From Desulfoscipio gibsoniae DSM 7213 (GTDB lineage Bacteria > Bacillota > Desulfotomaculia > Desulfotomaculales > Desulfallaceae): a DNA stretch of 64,000 nucleotides. Where the stretch lies: contig NC_021184.1 in the NCBI RefSeq assembly GCF_000233715.2, positions 2,752,001-2,816,000 on the forward strand. Direction: 5' to 3'. Under the pieces are notes generated by a model, which did not search any database, was not told the DNA's origin, and was given only the letters and a program-made list of their open reading frames with translations. Made by a program: the position numbers and the translations under genes. Positions 27,267 to 36,057 of this stretch are shown one piece after another; the stretch's first letter is position 1; each line of letters opens with the position of its first letter.

Positions 27267-27610
27267 TCCAACGCACCTTCCTTCCAGGCGTACCACAAGC
27301 CAACGATTAATATAAAGACGAATATGATCATTTCAATAAATGCAAACAATCCCAGGCTCTGGAATTTAACCGCCCAGGCATACAGATAAATAGTTTCCAC
27401 ATCAAATATGACAAAAAGCAATGCGTAAAGAAAGTAGTTGGTTTTAAACTGCACCCATGTGGATCCCTGGGTCGGCATACCGCATTCATATACTTCCAGC
27501 TTTAACGGAGTAACCCGTTTCGGTGAAAGAAGATATCCGGTTGCAATACCCCCTGCGCCAAAAATAATTCCTACTACTAGAAATATAAATACTCCCGCCC
27601 AGTCTGACAT
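27257..27610 (-). CDS. nuoA: NADH-quinone oxidoreductase subunit A, 117 aa
   Basis: The first gene of the 11-gene nuo operon. It encodes a small three-helix membrane subunit with [20 protein letters not shown], which contains the conserved loop cysteine, and [16 protein letters not shown], with the acidic helix motif. A GGGGGG-containing ribosome site lies about 8 nt upstream of the ATG. The operon order A-B-C-D-H-I-J-K-L-M-N lacks E, F and G, the NADH-oxidising module. Confidence 0.95.
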   Translation of the reverse strand: MSDWAGVFIFLVVGIIFGAGGIATGYLLSPKRVTPLKLEVYECGMPTQGSTWVQFKTNYFLYALLFVIFDVETIYLYAWAVKFQSLGLFAFIEMIIFVFILIVGLWYAWKEGALEWQ

Positions 27611-27839
27611 TTTTTTCCCCCCTTTCTTGATAATTTTTAACTAACAAAAAAAGTAATTGATGATAAAACCGGGGAGTAAAAGAAATTATAATTGTGAATT
27701 CCGTAACTCCCTGGCGCACAATTATATTTTAAACATATAGCAAGCATGCATTTCAGATTTTTCATAATGTGTCGCATACCTGACGGAAATGTTTTGATGC
27801 ATTGGTTAATATTTTTACAATAATACATCAATTGATAAC

Positions 27840-28631
27840 TTAACTTAGATCATTAACTAACTGTTTAACAGGAGCAAAACTACGCCTGTGCACAGGACAC
27901 GGGCCAAATACCGACAGTGCTGCCAAATGGGCGGCGGTACCGTAACCTTTGTGGGAATCAAAGCCATATTCCGGATATAACAAATGATAAATTTGCATCA
28001 ACCTATCCCTGGTTACTTTAGCCACTACAGATGCTGCAGCAATAGAGGGGCACAGCCCGTCACCACCCACTATCGCTTTTTGATCAATATTGGTATCAGG
28101 CAGGGTAAATCGCCCATCAATCAGTACAAGTTCAGGTCTCATGTCTAAGCTATTAAGTGCCCGCAGCATGGCCAGCATAGTGGCATGATGTATATTGTAT
28201 AAATCGATCTCGTTAACGGTGGAAATACCTACCGACCAAGCTAGCGCAGTCTTTTTAATAACCGTATCAAGTTTGGCACGCCTGACAGGAGCTATTTTTT
28301 TGGAATCATCCAAGTCCTCAAGCAAAAACACCTCAGGTAGTATTACAGCTGCCGCCACCACCGGTCCGGCCAGCGGACCCCGACCCGCCTCATCCACACC
28401 GGCCACAATGCCGCATCCTGGCTTTTTTAAAGAACGCTCGTACACTTTCATTCTTTCCAGGCGTCTAAAATTATCATTTTGCTTTTGCCGGGCGATGATA
28501 TAGTGCCTGTACAGCGATTGCACGGCAGAACGTTTATCAAGCGCCATAGCCTGCAGCAAATCATCAGTAGGACCGCCGTTTCGACCGGCCAGCTCTTTAA
28601 TTTGGGCTACGGTTAAAGAAAGTATATCCAC
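27840..28631 (-). CDS. rnhB: Ribonuclease HII, 263 aa
   Basis: Removes ribonucleotides from DNA and RNA-DNA hybrids. The metal-binding core starts with GVDEAGRGPLAGPVVAAAVI near residue 79, followed by the acidic positions in LVLIDGRFTLP and SIAAASVVAKVTRDRLM. The first 75 residues precede the catalytic domain and form an N-terminal extension common in Firmicutes RNase HII. The start codon is GTG. It ends the ribosome-biogenesis cluster on this strand, just upstream of the nuo operon, from which it is separated by 229 bp. Confidence 0.95.
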   Translation of the reverse strand: MDILSLTVAQIKELAGRNGGPTDDLLQAMALDKRSAVQSLYRHYIIARQKQNDNFRRLERMKVYERSLKKPGCGIVAGVDEAGRGPLAGPVVAAAVILPEVFLLEDLDDSKKIAPVRRAKLDTVIKKTALAWSVGISTVNEIDLYNIHHATMLAMLRALNSLDMRPELVLIDGRFTLPDTNIDQKAIVGGDGLCPSIAAASVVAKVTRDRLMQIYHLLYPEYGFDSHKGYGTAAHLAALSVFGPCPVHRRSFAPVKQLVNDLS

Positions 28632-28726
28632 ATTATTTCTCCGACATAAAAGCTAAGCTTATATTTTTTTTCGCTATTGAGCTTAAAATCCCTGCCCTTA
28701 ATAAAATATTTTTATTGTTTTTTTAC

Positions 28727-29575
28727 TTACTGCAAAGGTAATTCAAGGCTATACTTCCCCAAGCTGCCCTCACGAAACTCCTTGATGATAAATACAGCTG
28801 TTTTATACTCGTCAATCCTTCCTCCGGAAAGATAAAAGCCCCTGTAGACACCGATTTTTTCGATAACCTCCCAGACATTTTCCGGCAAATCCCTCAGCTT
28901 ATAGCGTTTGGCCAGCGCATCGGGGGCGTTATCCAGCAACCACTGCACCAGCTTTGTGCATATTTCCTCTGGATTATATATCTGCTCTTTAATAGCCCCG
29001 GTAACCGCCAGTTTATAAGCCGTTTCAGGATCTTCAAATTTGGGCCAGAGTATACCCGGCGTATCCAGCAGCTCCAATTTTCCACCTAACTTAATCCACT
29101 GTTCACCTCTTGTTACTCCCGGACGATTGCCTGTGCGGGCCGCCTTTTTGCCGGCCAGCCTATTAATCAGCATGGACTTGCCCACATTGGGCACACCCAC
29201 CACCATACAACGTGCCAACCGGGCAAGTCTTCCCCTGGCCATATATTTCTTTATTGCCGGCTGGGCCAACCGCTCGGTTAGAGCAACCATTTTTTTTACG
29301 CCCGCCCCGTGGTGCGCATCCACAGCCACCGCCGGTAAGCCCTTACTGGTAAAATAATCCAGCCAAACCGCGGTGATTTCCGGATCAGCAAGATCCGACT
29401 TATTAAGTACCACAAGTCTGGGTTTATCCTTTAAAATAGCGTTGATATCGGGATTTCTACTGCTGGCCGGTATGCGAGCATCCAGCAATTCAATAACCAC
29501 ATCAACCATCTGCAGATTCTGCTGTACCTGCCTGCGGGCTTTGGCCATATGCCCCGGGTACCATTGGATATCCAT
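28727..29575 (-). CDS. rbgA: Ribosome biogenesis GTPase RbgA/YlqF, 282 aa
   Basis: A circularly permuted GTPase required for a late step of 50S assembly. The motifs come in permuted order: NKSDLAD (G4) near residue 58, then GVPNVGKSMLINRLAG (G1) near residue 127, then ELLDTPGILWPKF (G3). The C-terminal ANTAR-like region is present. 282 aa is the normal length. The ATG has only a distant GGATC-type ribosome site, so initiation may be weak. It sits between lepB and rnhB in the usual Firmicutes order. Confidence 0.95.
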   Translation of the reverse strand: MDIQWYPGHMAKARRQVQQNLQMVDVVIELLDARIPASSRNPDINAILKDKPRLVVLNKSDLADPEITAVWLDYFTSKGLPAVAVDAHHGAGVKKMVALTERLAQPAIKKYMARGRLARLARCMVVGVPNVGKSMLINRLAGKKAARTGNRPGVTRGEQWIKLGGKLELLDTPGILWPKFEDPETAYKLAVTGAIKEQIYNPEEICTKLVQWLLDNAPDALAKRYKLRDLPENVWEVIEKIGVYRGFYLSGGRIDEYKTAVFIIKEFREGSLGKYSLELPLQ

Positions 29576-29815
29576 TTTTTCACTGATCCTTTTTAATACC
29601 TAGCTTATTCGTACCGGCAGCACTTATGCATGGTGCCGGGTGTTGAAAGATTAAAAAGTTGAAAGGTTGCAAAATTACAGTATTATTAATAGAATCTCCG
29701 GTTAATGATCAGATTATCAATAGTATCACTATTTGCTGATCATTTTGGCCATAGATACTATTTATAGCAACTGGAGGCTATGAAACTACAATATAACGCA
29801 CTCGCTAACATGCCT
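29576..29815. other. lepB-rbgA spacer with interleaved inverted repeats
   Basis: 240 bp holding two pairs of 9-bp complementary segments in an interleaved order: 29704-29712 with 29736-29744, and 29719-29727 with 29754-29762. This is pseudoknot topology or two mutually exclusive hairpins. A short dispersed repeat (29631-29650) also lies here. No known RNA family was recognised. Confidence 0.5.
29631..29650 (+). repeat. Dispersed GGTGCCGGGTGTTG repeat, copy 1
   Basis: TGGTGCCGGGTGTTGAAAGA; the core recurs at 32605 and 41678. It is followed by TTGAAAG-type repeats. Confidence 0.55.
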
Positions 29816-30367
29816 TTATAACAACCTTATGCGATCCAAAGGCCAGTAAATCAATACCGCTTTGCCAATAATATTTTCTTCCGGCAATGCTTCCCAGACC
29901 CTGCTGTCATCACTGTTATTACGATTATCCCCCATCATGAAATAACTATCTTGCGGCACTTCAACCGGCCCGAAATCTGCAAATGAAAGACCCTCTGGCA
30001 GGTAATCCTCCTGCACTGGCCGGCCATTGATATATAACTGGCTATTGCGTATAGCCAGACTCTCACCGCCGGTGCCGATGGTTCGTTTCACAAAGTCCCT
30101 GCTGGGGTCTAGGGGGTACTTGAATACCATGATATCGCCCCGTTTTGGTTCACTAAAATGGTAGTTAAATTTACTGACAATAATTCTATCACCCACCTGC
30201 AGGCTGGGAACCATGGATTCGGAAGGGATATAAAAAGGCTGGAATATAAACATCCTAATTACAACGGCCAGCAAAACCGCTATGGCTACCGACTCAAAGA
30301 TCTCCATTATTGCCAACTTACCCTTATCTCTTTTTTTCGCCAGTTGATCCCGACCTGGATTTTCCAT
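29816..30367 (-). CDS. lepB: Signal peptidase I, 183 aa
   Basis: A membrane-anchored serine/lysine protease that cleaves signal peptides on the outer face of the membrane. There is one N-terminal membrane helix (AIMEIFESVAIAVLLAVVIR, about residues 18-37). The catalytic serine is in PSESMVPSLQVGD and the lysine in DFVKRTIGTGGE. The C-terminal signature GDNRNNSDDSRVWEALPEEN is intact. The start at 30367 (MENPGRDQL) has GAGGGG 5-6 nt upstream; the ORF extends to 30397 but those residues lack a ribosome site. Location between rplS and rbgA is a common Firmicutes arrangement. Confidence 0.95.
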   Translation of the reverse strand: MENPGRDQLAKKRDKGKLAIMEIFESVAIAVLLAVVIRMFIFQPFYIPSESMVPSLQVGDRIIVSKFNYHFSEPKRGDIMVFKYPLDPSRDFVKRTIGTGGESLAIRNSQLYINGRPVQEDYLPEGLSFADFGPVEVPQDSYFMMGDNRNNSDDSRVWEALPEENIIGKAVLIYWPLDRIRLL

Positions 30368-30428
30368 CTCTATCCCCTCAATTAATTTCATCATCAATCT
30401 AATTAAATCTAATTTATTTCATTTAAAA

Positions 30429-30453
30429 AGGGACTGTCTTATCAGCAGTCCCT
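30429..30453 (-). terminator. Terminator after rplS
   Basis: An 8-bp stem (AGGGACTG at 30429-30436 with 30446-30453) followed on the minus strand by a TTTTT run, between rplS and lepB. Confidence 0.78.
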
Positions 30454-30459
30454 GTAGCC

Positions 30460-30804
30460 CTAGCGGCGAATTTCCTTGATACGAGCAGCTTTGCCGCGCA
30501 ATTTGCGCAGGTAGTATAGTCTGGCTCTGCGGACACGTCCTCGCTTAGTAACTTCTATTTTATCAATACGTGGTGAATGCAGAGGGAACGTTCTCTCTAC
30601 ACCAACTCCGTAAGATACACGGCGCACTGTGAACGTTTCACCAAGCCCACCACCACGGCGTCTGATCACCACACCCTCAAACACCTGGATCCGTTCCCGG
30701 TTGCCTTCCACTACTTTAACGTGCACCTTAACAGTATCACCAGGGCGAAAATCAGGAATATTATCTTTAAATTGGTCCTGCTCAATAGCCTTAATTAAAT
30801 CCAT
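30460..30804 (-). CDS. rplS: 50S ribosomal protein L19 (bL19), 114 aa
   Basis: A structural ribosomal protein at the 30S-50S interface. [20 protein letters not shown] opens the protein. Conserved parts are [20 protein letters not shown], the segment with [20 protein letters not shown], and the basic C-terminus with [16 protein letters not shown]. The start at 30804 has an excellent GGAGG 8 nt upstream; the longer frame to 30834 is not needed. It is separated from trmD by spoIIP and a LysM gene, whereas trmD-rplS are usually adjacent. Confidence 0.97.
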   Translation of the reverse strand: MDLIKAIEQDQFKDNIPDFRPGDTVKVHVKVVEGNRERIQVFEGVVIRRRGGGLGETFTVRRVSYGVGVERTFPLHSPRIDKIEVTKRGRVRRARLYYLRKLRGKAARIKEIRR

Positions 30805-30937
30805 GCTGTAACCTCCTTCCCCCCAGATGTTCATATCCCGTCATTATTCGGGACAGCGGACCACCGTAATAAACAAGGAAAATTATATCACAAACCTTTT
30901 CATGGTGCAACAGCCCATAAAATGCTATACTTCCGTC

Positions 30938-32032
30938 TTACTTTTTAAGCCTGTTCAACATACCCATCTTATTTAATATATACTCCTTAATTTTATTTTT
31001 CGGGTTGTTAATAAACACAAATATTATTCCTATCATTAGAACCACTGCCGTAATTAATAGAGCTGTTTTCCAACCCTGATGACCGGCTTTTGGTAATTCA
31101 GTTTGTGTTGGCTGGGGGGGTGGCGTTAAGCCAAGCATTTCCGGGACGGCATTAGCTAAAAGGGCAACACCGTTTTCCGCCTCCGGCTTTTGATTGGTAT
31201 ACGTACCGGCTTCAATCAGCAGTGCCGTAGAAATCAAATCCTGGTTATAGTTGCCCCGTGCCATGTATATTTCCTTAACCAATTCGGGATTTTTTTTATT
31301 TACATAAGCCATTAATCGCTTGGCAAAGTCAAGATTGGCAGACATTTTTGGATTCTGCCTGCCCACCACCAGACGAATTTGGGTGACATCCTGGTTTGAT
31401 ACAATACGACGATAGAAATCAGGATCGTCTATACCGTCCCGATGCACATCAAAAATAGCTACCGGGTTTTGCTTCAACAACTTGAGGGCTGTCCGCCGGG
31501 ACCGGTAATAAGCATTGGCATCATGGGGATCGTGGGGTGTTTTATTGTAAAGCACTTTTATTTTTTGGTCCTTAAGTGCATCAGTAAAATTTTCCCCCAC
31601 TTGAAAAATACCCCCTTTGAAAGGAATGGAAGCTGCCCCGTCGGTAGGTAAATATGATTCATCCGAATGAGTATGATAAATGCCCACTGGACGCTCGCGC
31701 CACTCTTGATTCGAAATAACCGCCACATCTTTGGTTTTAGCATAATAATCCATATAAGAAAGCAGGTTTTTATCTTTTCCCATCAGGTTGACCCGGGCTG
31801 TATTACCATCCACACTGACCACCCGGTAATGGAATCCCTTTGCATTGATTATTTCATCGCCCCTGGCGGGCTCACGTGATGTAAGGGTCACAATACTGCC
31901 ATGCTGGTCAATATATTCATAACACACTCCGGCCACATGGTCGGCCTGTTCCCCGGCTGGTGACGACATGGGGTATACAGCAATAGCAAAACAAATGCTG
32001 ATTATTACTAATACTGCACGCAGCGCTATCAT
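30938..32032 (-). CDS. spoIIP: Stage II sporulation protein P (SpoIIP)-like hydrolase, 364 aa
   Basis: A peptidoglycan amidase/endopeptidase of the DMP engulfment machinery, acting at the septal wall. An N-terminal membrane segment (MIALRAVLVIISICFAI) starts the protein. The amidase-like core contains VGIYHTHSDESYLPTDG near residue 113, AIFDVHRDGIDD near residue 193, and STALLIEAGTYTNQ near residue 265, with His and Glu residues suited to zinc binding. A second hydrophobic helix lies near the C-terminus (ALLITAVVLMIGIIFVFI, about residues 319-336), followed by a basic tail, which is unusual for SpoIIP. The start at 32032 has GGAGG 8 nt upstream. It intervenes between trmD and rplS. Confidence 0.85.
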   Translation of the reverse strand: MIALRAVLVIISICFAIAVYPMSSPAGEQADHVAGVCYEYIDQHGSIVTLTSREPARGDEIINAKGFHYRVVSVDGNTARVNLMGKDKNLLSYMDYYAKTKDVAVISNQEWRERPVGIYHTHSDESYLPTDGAASIPFKGGIFQVGENFTDALKDQKIKVLYNKTPHDPHDANAYYRSRRTALKLLKQNPVAIFDVHRDGIDDPDFYRRIVSNQDVTQIRLVVGRQNPKMSANLDFAKRLMAYVNKKNPELVKEIYMARGNYNQDLISTALLIEAGTYTNQKPEAENGVALLANAVPEMLGLTPPPQPTQTELPKAGHQGWKTALLITAVVLMIGIIFVFINNPKNKIKEYILNKMGMLNRLKK

Positions 32033-32254
32033 GACCATTGCCTCCATTATAAAACATAGTAGTTTTATAATGGCCTTATCTAATAAAAACTAGACATGGT
32101 AAATAAATCGTTTAAGCTCAATAGCAATCTTTACAAAGTATATTCATAAACTATATAAAAGCTTGGCAGCTGATTTTAATAAGGAGAGATTCAATTCATG
32201 TTCATATTAATATCCCCGGCAAAGGTAACACAAGCTGGGAAGGTGAGGTAAGCC

Positions 32255-32599
32255 ATGCCCGATTCAACCAATCAAAAACCATGTCCTTCCGGTCGTTTTT
32301 GGATAGTTCAGCCGGGAGATACCTTTTATTTAATGGCATCATTTGCAGGCACCACAACTGCCGAATTGGAGCGTCTAAATCCCGACAGTGACCCCGCAAA
32401 CCTACAAATTGGCCAACAAATTTGCCTCCCCCCGGAGAGAATTTGTCCCTCGGGCGTATTTTGGGTGGTAAATCAAGGTGACACCCTGTACACCATCGCC
32501 CTGGCAACCGGAACCACCATTGAAGATCTGCTGGAGCTCAATCCATACATCGACCCGTTAAAACTTTTACCAGGACAAACTATCTGCCTGCCAAAGTAA
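32255..32599 (+). CDS. Protein with two LysM domains, 114 aa
   Basis: Two LysM repeats make up almost the whole protein: residues about 14-60 (FWIVQPGDTFYLMASFAG... to QICLP) and about 65-112 (FWVVNQGDTLYTIALATG... to TICLPK). LysM modules bind N-acetylglucosamine-containing polymers such as peptidoglycan. No signal peptide is visible, so export could be non-classical or the protein may sit in the mother cell or spore layers; spore-associated LysM proteins without signal peptides are common. GGTGAGG serves as ribosome site. It is divergent from spoIIP and adjacent to it, so a sporulation link is plausible. Confidence 0.85.
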   Translation: MPDSTNQKPCPSGRFWIVQPGDTFYLMASFAGTTTAELERLNPDSDPANLQIGQQICLPPERICPSGVFWVVNQGDTLYTIALATGTTIEDLLELNPYIDPLKLLPGQTICLPK

Positions 32600-32604
32600 A
32601 TCAA

Positions 32605-32620
32605 TTGGTGCCGGGTGTTG
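32605..32620 (+). repeat. Dispersed GGTGCCGGGTGTTG repeat, copy 2
   Basis: TTGGTGCCGGGTGTTG, directly after the LysM stop; matches copies at 29631 and 41678. Confidence 0.5.
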
Positions 32621-32628
32621 TTAAATGC

Positions 32629-33384
32629 TTACCTTTTTATAATCCCCTGAATATGTTCCATAATCTCACGAAGAATACCCCTGTCTTCACTATTGAGCAC
32701 TTCTTCACGCAGCAGGTCGGGGCGTCGCTCCAATGTTTTAAGCAAGGCCTGGCGGCGACGCCAAAGCCTTATTCTTTCGTGATGACCGCTCATCAAAATC
32801 TCGGGTACGGATAATTCCCCGTAGACACAAGGGCGGGTGTACTGCGGGTATTCCAGTAACCCCTGGTAAAAGGAATCCTCTTCAGCAGAGGCCTTTTCGC
32901 CAAGAACGCCGGGAATCATCCGGGAGACAGCGTCCACCACCACCATGGCCGGCAGCTCACCACCGGTGAGCACGTAATCACCTATGGACAACTCGTCCGT
33001 TACAGCCAGCTCACGCACTCTCTCATCAACGCCTTCGTAGTGTCCGCAAATTATCACCAGGTGTTCCTCCCGGGCCAAATCCCGGGCCCAGTACTGGTCA
33101 AAAGTTAAACCCGTGGGGCACATCAATACCACCCTGGCAGGCATACCGCCCCTTTTGTTACGCACATACTCCAGCGCCCGCATAATGGGCGGGGTCTGCA
33201 TCACCATACCGGCACCGCCACCGTAAGGGGTATCGTCCACGGTATTATGCTTATTTCCTGAAAAATCCCGGATATCTGTAAAGCATATTTCCAACAGCCC
33301 CCTGTCCCTGGCCCGCTTAATAATGCTGCTGTCAAAGGGGCCGGAGAACATTTCCGGAAATAATGTAAGCACATCTATTTTCAT
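32629..33384 (-). CDS. trmD: tRNA (guanine-N1)-methyltransferase, 251 aa
   Basis: Methylates G37 of certain tRNAs using SAM, preventing frameshifting. The knotted SPOUT fold motifs are [18 protein letters not shown] near residue 47, [17 protein letters not shown], and [20 protein letters not shown]. The start at 33384 ([13 protein letters not shown]) overlaps the rimM stop as ATGA. The extra upstream frame to 33414 is dropped. 251 aa is standard. Confidence 0.96.
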   Translation of the reverse strand: MKIDVLTLFPEMFSGPFDSSIIKRARDRGLLEICFTDIRDFSGNKHNTVDDTPYGGGAGMVMQTPPIMRALEYVRNKRGGMPARVVLMCPTGLTFDQYWARDLAREEHLVIICGHYEGVDERVRELAVTDELSIGDYVLTGGELPAMVVVDAVSRMIPGVLGEKASAEEDSFYQGLLEYPQYTRPCVYGELSVPEILMSGHHERIRLWRRRQALLKTLERRPDLLREEVLNSEDRGILREIMEHIQGIIKR

Positions 33385-33914
33385 GATAGCTCTTCCAACC
33401 CTTCCAGCAAACAAACAATCATTTTCTTGTGCACCATATCGACATTACGTACCACTTTTTTCAACGCCGGCAGCAGCAGTGGACGTTTCACCACACCTTC
33501 AACGATAAACACATCATTCGCACCGGTTTGCAACACGTCTCGCACTTGCCCCAGAAAACGCCCATCCTCAGTAAACACTTCCATGCCCACTATATCAAAG
33601 ATATAAAACGAATCCTCGGGCAGCGGCATCAACTCATCCCTGGGGATCAGCAAATGAGCCCCCTTAAGGGTTTCTGCAGTATTCATATCCTCGATACCCA
33701 TAAACTTAATGATAATAAACTTTTTATGTTGATAGGTTTTTTCAACGTTCATTAAATCGGTTTTACCATTATGACCAACATGAACCTTATTCATAGTGGA
33801 AAACCGCTGGGGGAAATCCGTTAACGGTATAACCCTGACCTCGCCCCGGTGTCCCTGGGTATTAACTATTTTACCAATGGTTATATATTGATCTTCTACA
33901 CCCGGCAAATACAT
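33381..33914 (-). CDS. rimM: 16S rRNA processing protein RimM, 177 aa
   Basis: An assembly factor for the 30S head. The N-terminal RimM domain has [20 protein letters not shown], and the C-terminal PRC barrel has [20 protein letters not shown] and [17 protein letters not shown]. Total length fits the family (about 165-180 aa). The start at 33914 ([14 protein letters not shown]) is favoured by homology, though the ribosome site (GGGGTG) is unusually close; a GTG one codon upstream (33917) is also possible. It is coupled to trmD by a 4-nt overlap. Confidence 0.92.
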   Translation of the reverse strand: MYLPGVEDQYITIGKIVNTQGHRGEVRVIPLTDFPQRFSTMNKVHVGHNGKTDLMNVEKTYQHKKFIIIKFMGIEDMNTAETLKGAHLLIPRDELMPLPEDSFYIFDIVGMEVFTEDGRFLGQVRDVLQTGANDVFIVEGVVKRPLLLPALKKVVRNVDMVHKKMIVCLLEGLEELS

Positions 33915-34001
33915 CACCCCAAAAATAAAACAAGTTATCACCATTATGTCATAAATAGGTACAAAACAACCATCATCTTAAGAGACATACGTATGTAATG
34001 C

Positions 34002-34079
34002 TATGTATCATATTATTATCCAATTATTATCCAAGTTCTGACTAATCTACAGCGCTATCGGGTTTTCATATGATACATA
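34002..34079. repeat. Inverted repeat element between khpA and rimM
   Basis: Twelve-bp perfect arms (34002-34013 and 34068-34079; TATGTATCATAT and its complement) enclose 54 bp. Inside is a tandem 11-bp direct repeat (ATTATTATCCA twice, from about 34012). Confidence 0.55.
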
Positions 34080-34083
34080 ACAC

Positions 34084-34107
34084 GAAAGAGGGCAGTTGCC
34101 CCCTTTG
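34084..34107 (-). terminator. Hairpin after khpA
   Basis: A 10-bp GC-rich stem (one G-U pair in the minus-strand RNA) 18 bp past the khpA stop. There is no T-run, so termination may be partial or the hairpin may mark RNA processing. Confidence 0.45.
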
Positions 34108-34124
34108 TTTGTTGCCTTATAAAA

Positions 34125-34352
34125 TTATATAATCTCTACGGTGACCTTTTTGTGTTCTTTTGTGGCTGCCGCCTTAACAACGGCCCGAATGGCCCTGGCA
34201 ATACGACCTTGTTTACCGATAACCTTACCCATATCATCCTGGGCAACCCGCAATTCAATTACACAAGATTTTTCTTTTTCGATCAGATCAACGGTCACCA
34301 TATCAGGATGGTCGACGAGGGCCTTGGCCAAAGTTTCCACCAGCTCCTTCAT
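34125..34352 (-). CDS. khpA: KH-domain RNA-binding protein KhpA (YlqC), 75 aa
   Basis: A small single KH-domain RNA-binding protein. The GxxG loop is GKQGRIARAIRAVVKAAATK near residue 46, and the final beta strand is KKVTVEII. In other Firmicutes it pairs with KhpB/Jag and affects cell division and RNA levels. GGAGG lies 7 nt before the ATG. It lies 29 bp downstream of rpsP in the usual order. Confidence 0.93.
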   Translation of the reverse strand: MKELVETLAKALVDHPDMVTVDLIEKEKSCVIELRVAQDDMGKVIGKQGRIARAIRAVVKAAATKEHKKVTVEII

Positions 34353-34381
34353 CGGATAAACCTCCTCAAATTACTGGTCAT

Positions 34382-34651
34382 TTACTGGCCTTCGCCACCG
34401 GCAACGTTTTTATTGATACCAACCTTATTAAACAGCGCTTTAGTAGTATCCGTAAGTTGTGCACCCTTACGCAACCACTCCGCCGCTTTGGCTTCGTTGA
34501 TATTAATTACGGCCGGGGTCTTTAGCGGGTCGTAATAGCCAATTTCTTCTATAAAACGACCGTCCCGGGGAGAGCGGGAATCAGCCACCACTATCCGATA
34601 AAACGGCTTTTTCTTGGCCCCCATTCTCTTAAGCCTGATCTTCACTGCCAC
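34382..34651 (-). CDS. rpsP: 30S ribosomal protein S16 (bS16), 89 aa
   Basis: A structural 30S protein. After [20 protein letters not shown] the conserved [20 protein letters not shown] follows. The start is a GTG at 34651 with GGAGGTGA 5-10 nt upstream; the long open frame to 34750 would overlap ffh and has no ribosome site. Its length of 89 aa is standard. It lies between ffh and khpA. Confidence 0.96.
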   Translation of the reverse strand: MAVKIRLKRMGAKKKPFYRIVVADSRSPRDGRFIEEIGYYDPLKTPAVININEAKAAEWLRKGAQLTDTTKALFNKVGINKNVAGGEGQ

Positions 34652-34688
34652 TGTGCTCACCTCCTTTAGCTGGTGTAGATATATTTGA

Positions 34689-36053
34689 TCATTGAAATGG
34701 TGATCGGTTTTTCCCAAAACCGAGCAAACCTTTCTTTCCTTTCTTTGCACTCTTCTCCATTTCCATCAACTGGCGCATCATCTTTCTAGTCTGCTCAAAC
34801 TGTTTAAGCAAGCGGTTAACTTCCTGCACGCTGGTACCACTGCCCCTGGCAATGCGCCTGCGCCGGCTTCCGTTGATCTCTTGGGGATGCTGTCTCTCCC
34901 AGGGGGTCATGGAATTAATGATGGCCTCCACAAAAACCAGATCTTTATCATCCACTTCCAAATCCTTGAGTTTCTTCACCCCGCCCAGGCCGGGGATCAT
35001 GCCCAGGATTTGGTCGATGGGACCCATTTTTTTAACCTGGTTTAACTGTTGGACAAAATCATCCAGGGTAAATTCCATGCTCCGGATGCGTTTGTTAAGC
35101 TTTTCCACCTGTTCTTGATCAAAGTTGGCCTGGGCTTTTTCTATCAAAGTAAGCATATCACCCATGCCTAAAATACGGTCGGCCATCCGGTCAGGGTGGA
35201 AATCTTCCAAGGCATCCAATTTTTCACCCATACCAACAAACTTAATGGGGCATCCGGTAACCGCCTTAACCGAAAGGGCCGCCCCACCCCGGGTATCCCC
35301 GTCCAGTTTAGTGAGTACCACCCCGGTTAAAGATAAACGCTCGTTAAATGTTTTAGCCACGTTAACGGCATCCTGGCCGGTCATTGAGTCAACCACCAGT
35401 AATATTTCATTGGGTCCGACGGTTTCCACAATGTTATGCAATTCAGTCATTAGTTCCTCATCAATGTGCAGCCGGCCGGCGGTGTCTATGATTACCAGGT
35501 CATTGCCCTCCCGGCGGGCCTTTTCCACAGCTGCACGGGCAATGTCCGGCGGAGCCACGCTGTCACCCATATTAAATACAGGCACATCCAATTGCCCACC
35601 CAGTACCTGCAGCTGCTTGATAGCAGCCGGGCGGTAGATGTCACAGGCCACAAGCAAAGGCCGACGCCCCTGGCGGCGCATGTGATTGGCCAGTTTGGCA
35701 GTAGTGGTGGTTTTACCGGCCCCGTGCAATCCCACCATCATCACCACCGTGGGTGGTGACGGGGCCAGCTCTATTTTGCTCCGGGTGCCTCCCATCAGTG
35801 AAGTCAATTCATCATGCACAATTTTAATAACCTGTTGGGCGGGAGTAAGACTTTGCAAAACGTCTATGCCCACAGCCCTTTCCCTGATCCGGGCGATAAA
35901 ATCCTTGACCACCAAAAAGTTAACATCAGCGCCGATAAGGGCCCGGCGTACTTCCTTTAGCGCCTGGTCGACGTCCTCTTCGGTGAGCCGCCCCTTGCCC
36001 CGTAATTTTTTGAAGGTCTCCTGGAGTTTCTCAGCTAAACCGGAAAAAACCAT
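34689..36053 (-). CDS. ffh: Signal recognition particle protein Ffh, 454 aa
   Basis: The SRP GTPase that binds signal sequences co-translationally together with 4.5S/6S RNA. The N domain is followed by the G domain with [20 protein letters not shown] near residue 107, [13 protein letters not shown], and [20 protein letters not shown]. The C-terminal M domain is Met-rich ([18 protein letters not shown]). In the P-loop, the usual GLQGSGKTT appears as GLHGAGKTT. The start at 36053 ([11 protein letters not shown]) has GGGGG 6-7 nt upstream. It follows ylxM at a 4-bp distance. Confidence 0.96.
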   Translation of the reverse strand: MVFSGLAEKLQETFKKLRGKGRLTEEDVDQALKEVRRALIGADVNFLVVKDFIARIRERAVGIDVLQSLTPAQQVIKIVHDELTSLMGGTRSKIELAPSPPTVVMMVGLHGAGKTTTTAKLANHMRRQGRRPLLVACDIYRPAAIKQLQVLGGQLDVPVFNMGDSVAPPDIARAAVEKARREGNDLVIIDTAGRLHIDEELMTELHNIVETVGPNEILLVVDSMTGQDAVNVAKTFNERLSLTGVVLTKLDGDTRGGAALSVKAVTGCPIKFVGMGEKLDALEDFHPDRMADRILGMGDMLTLIEKAQANFDQEQVEKLNKRIRSMEFTLDDFVQQLNQVKKMGPIDQILGMIPGLGGVKKLKDLEVDDKDLVFVEAIINSMTPWERQHPQEINGSRRRRIARGSGTSVQEVNRLLKQFEQTRKMMRQLMEMEKSAKKGKKGLLGFGKNRSPFQ

Positions 36054-36057
36054 ATTT

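Noticed and set aside
35125-35637. 170-codon plus-strand frame
   Set aside because: Opposite ffh, whose motifs are complete.
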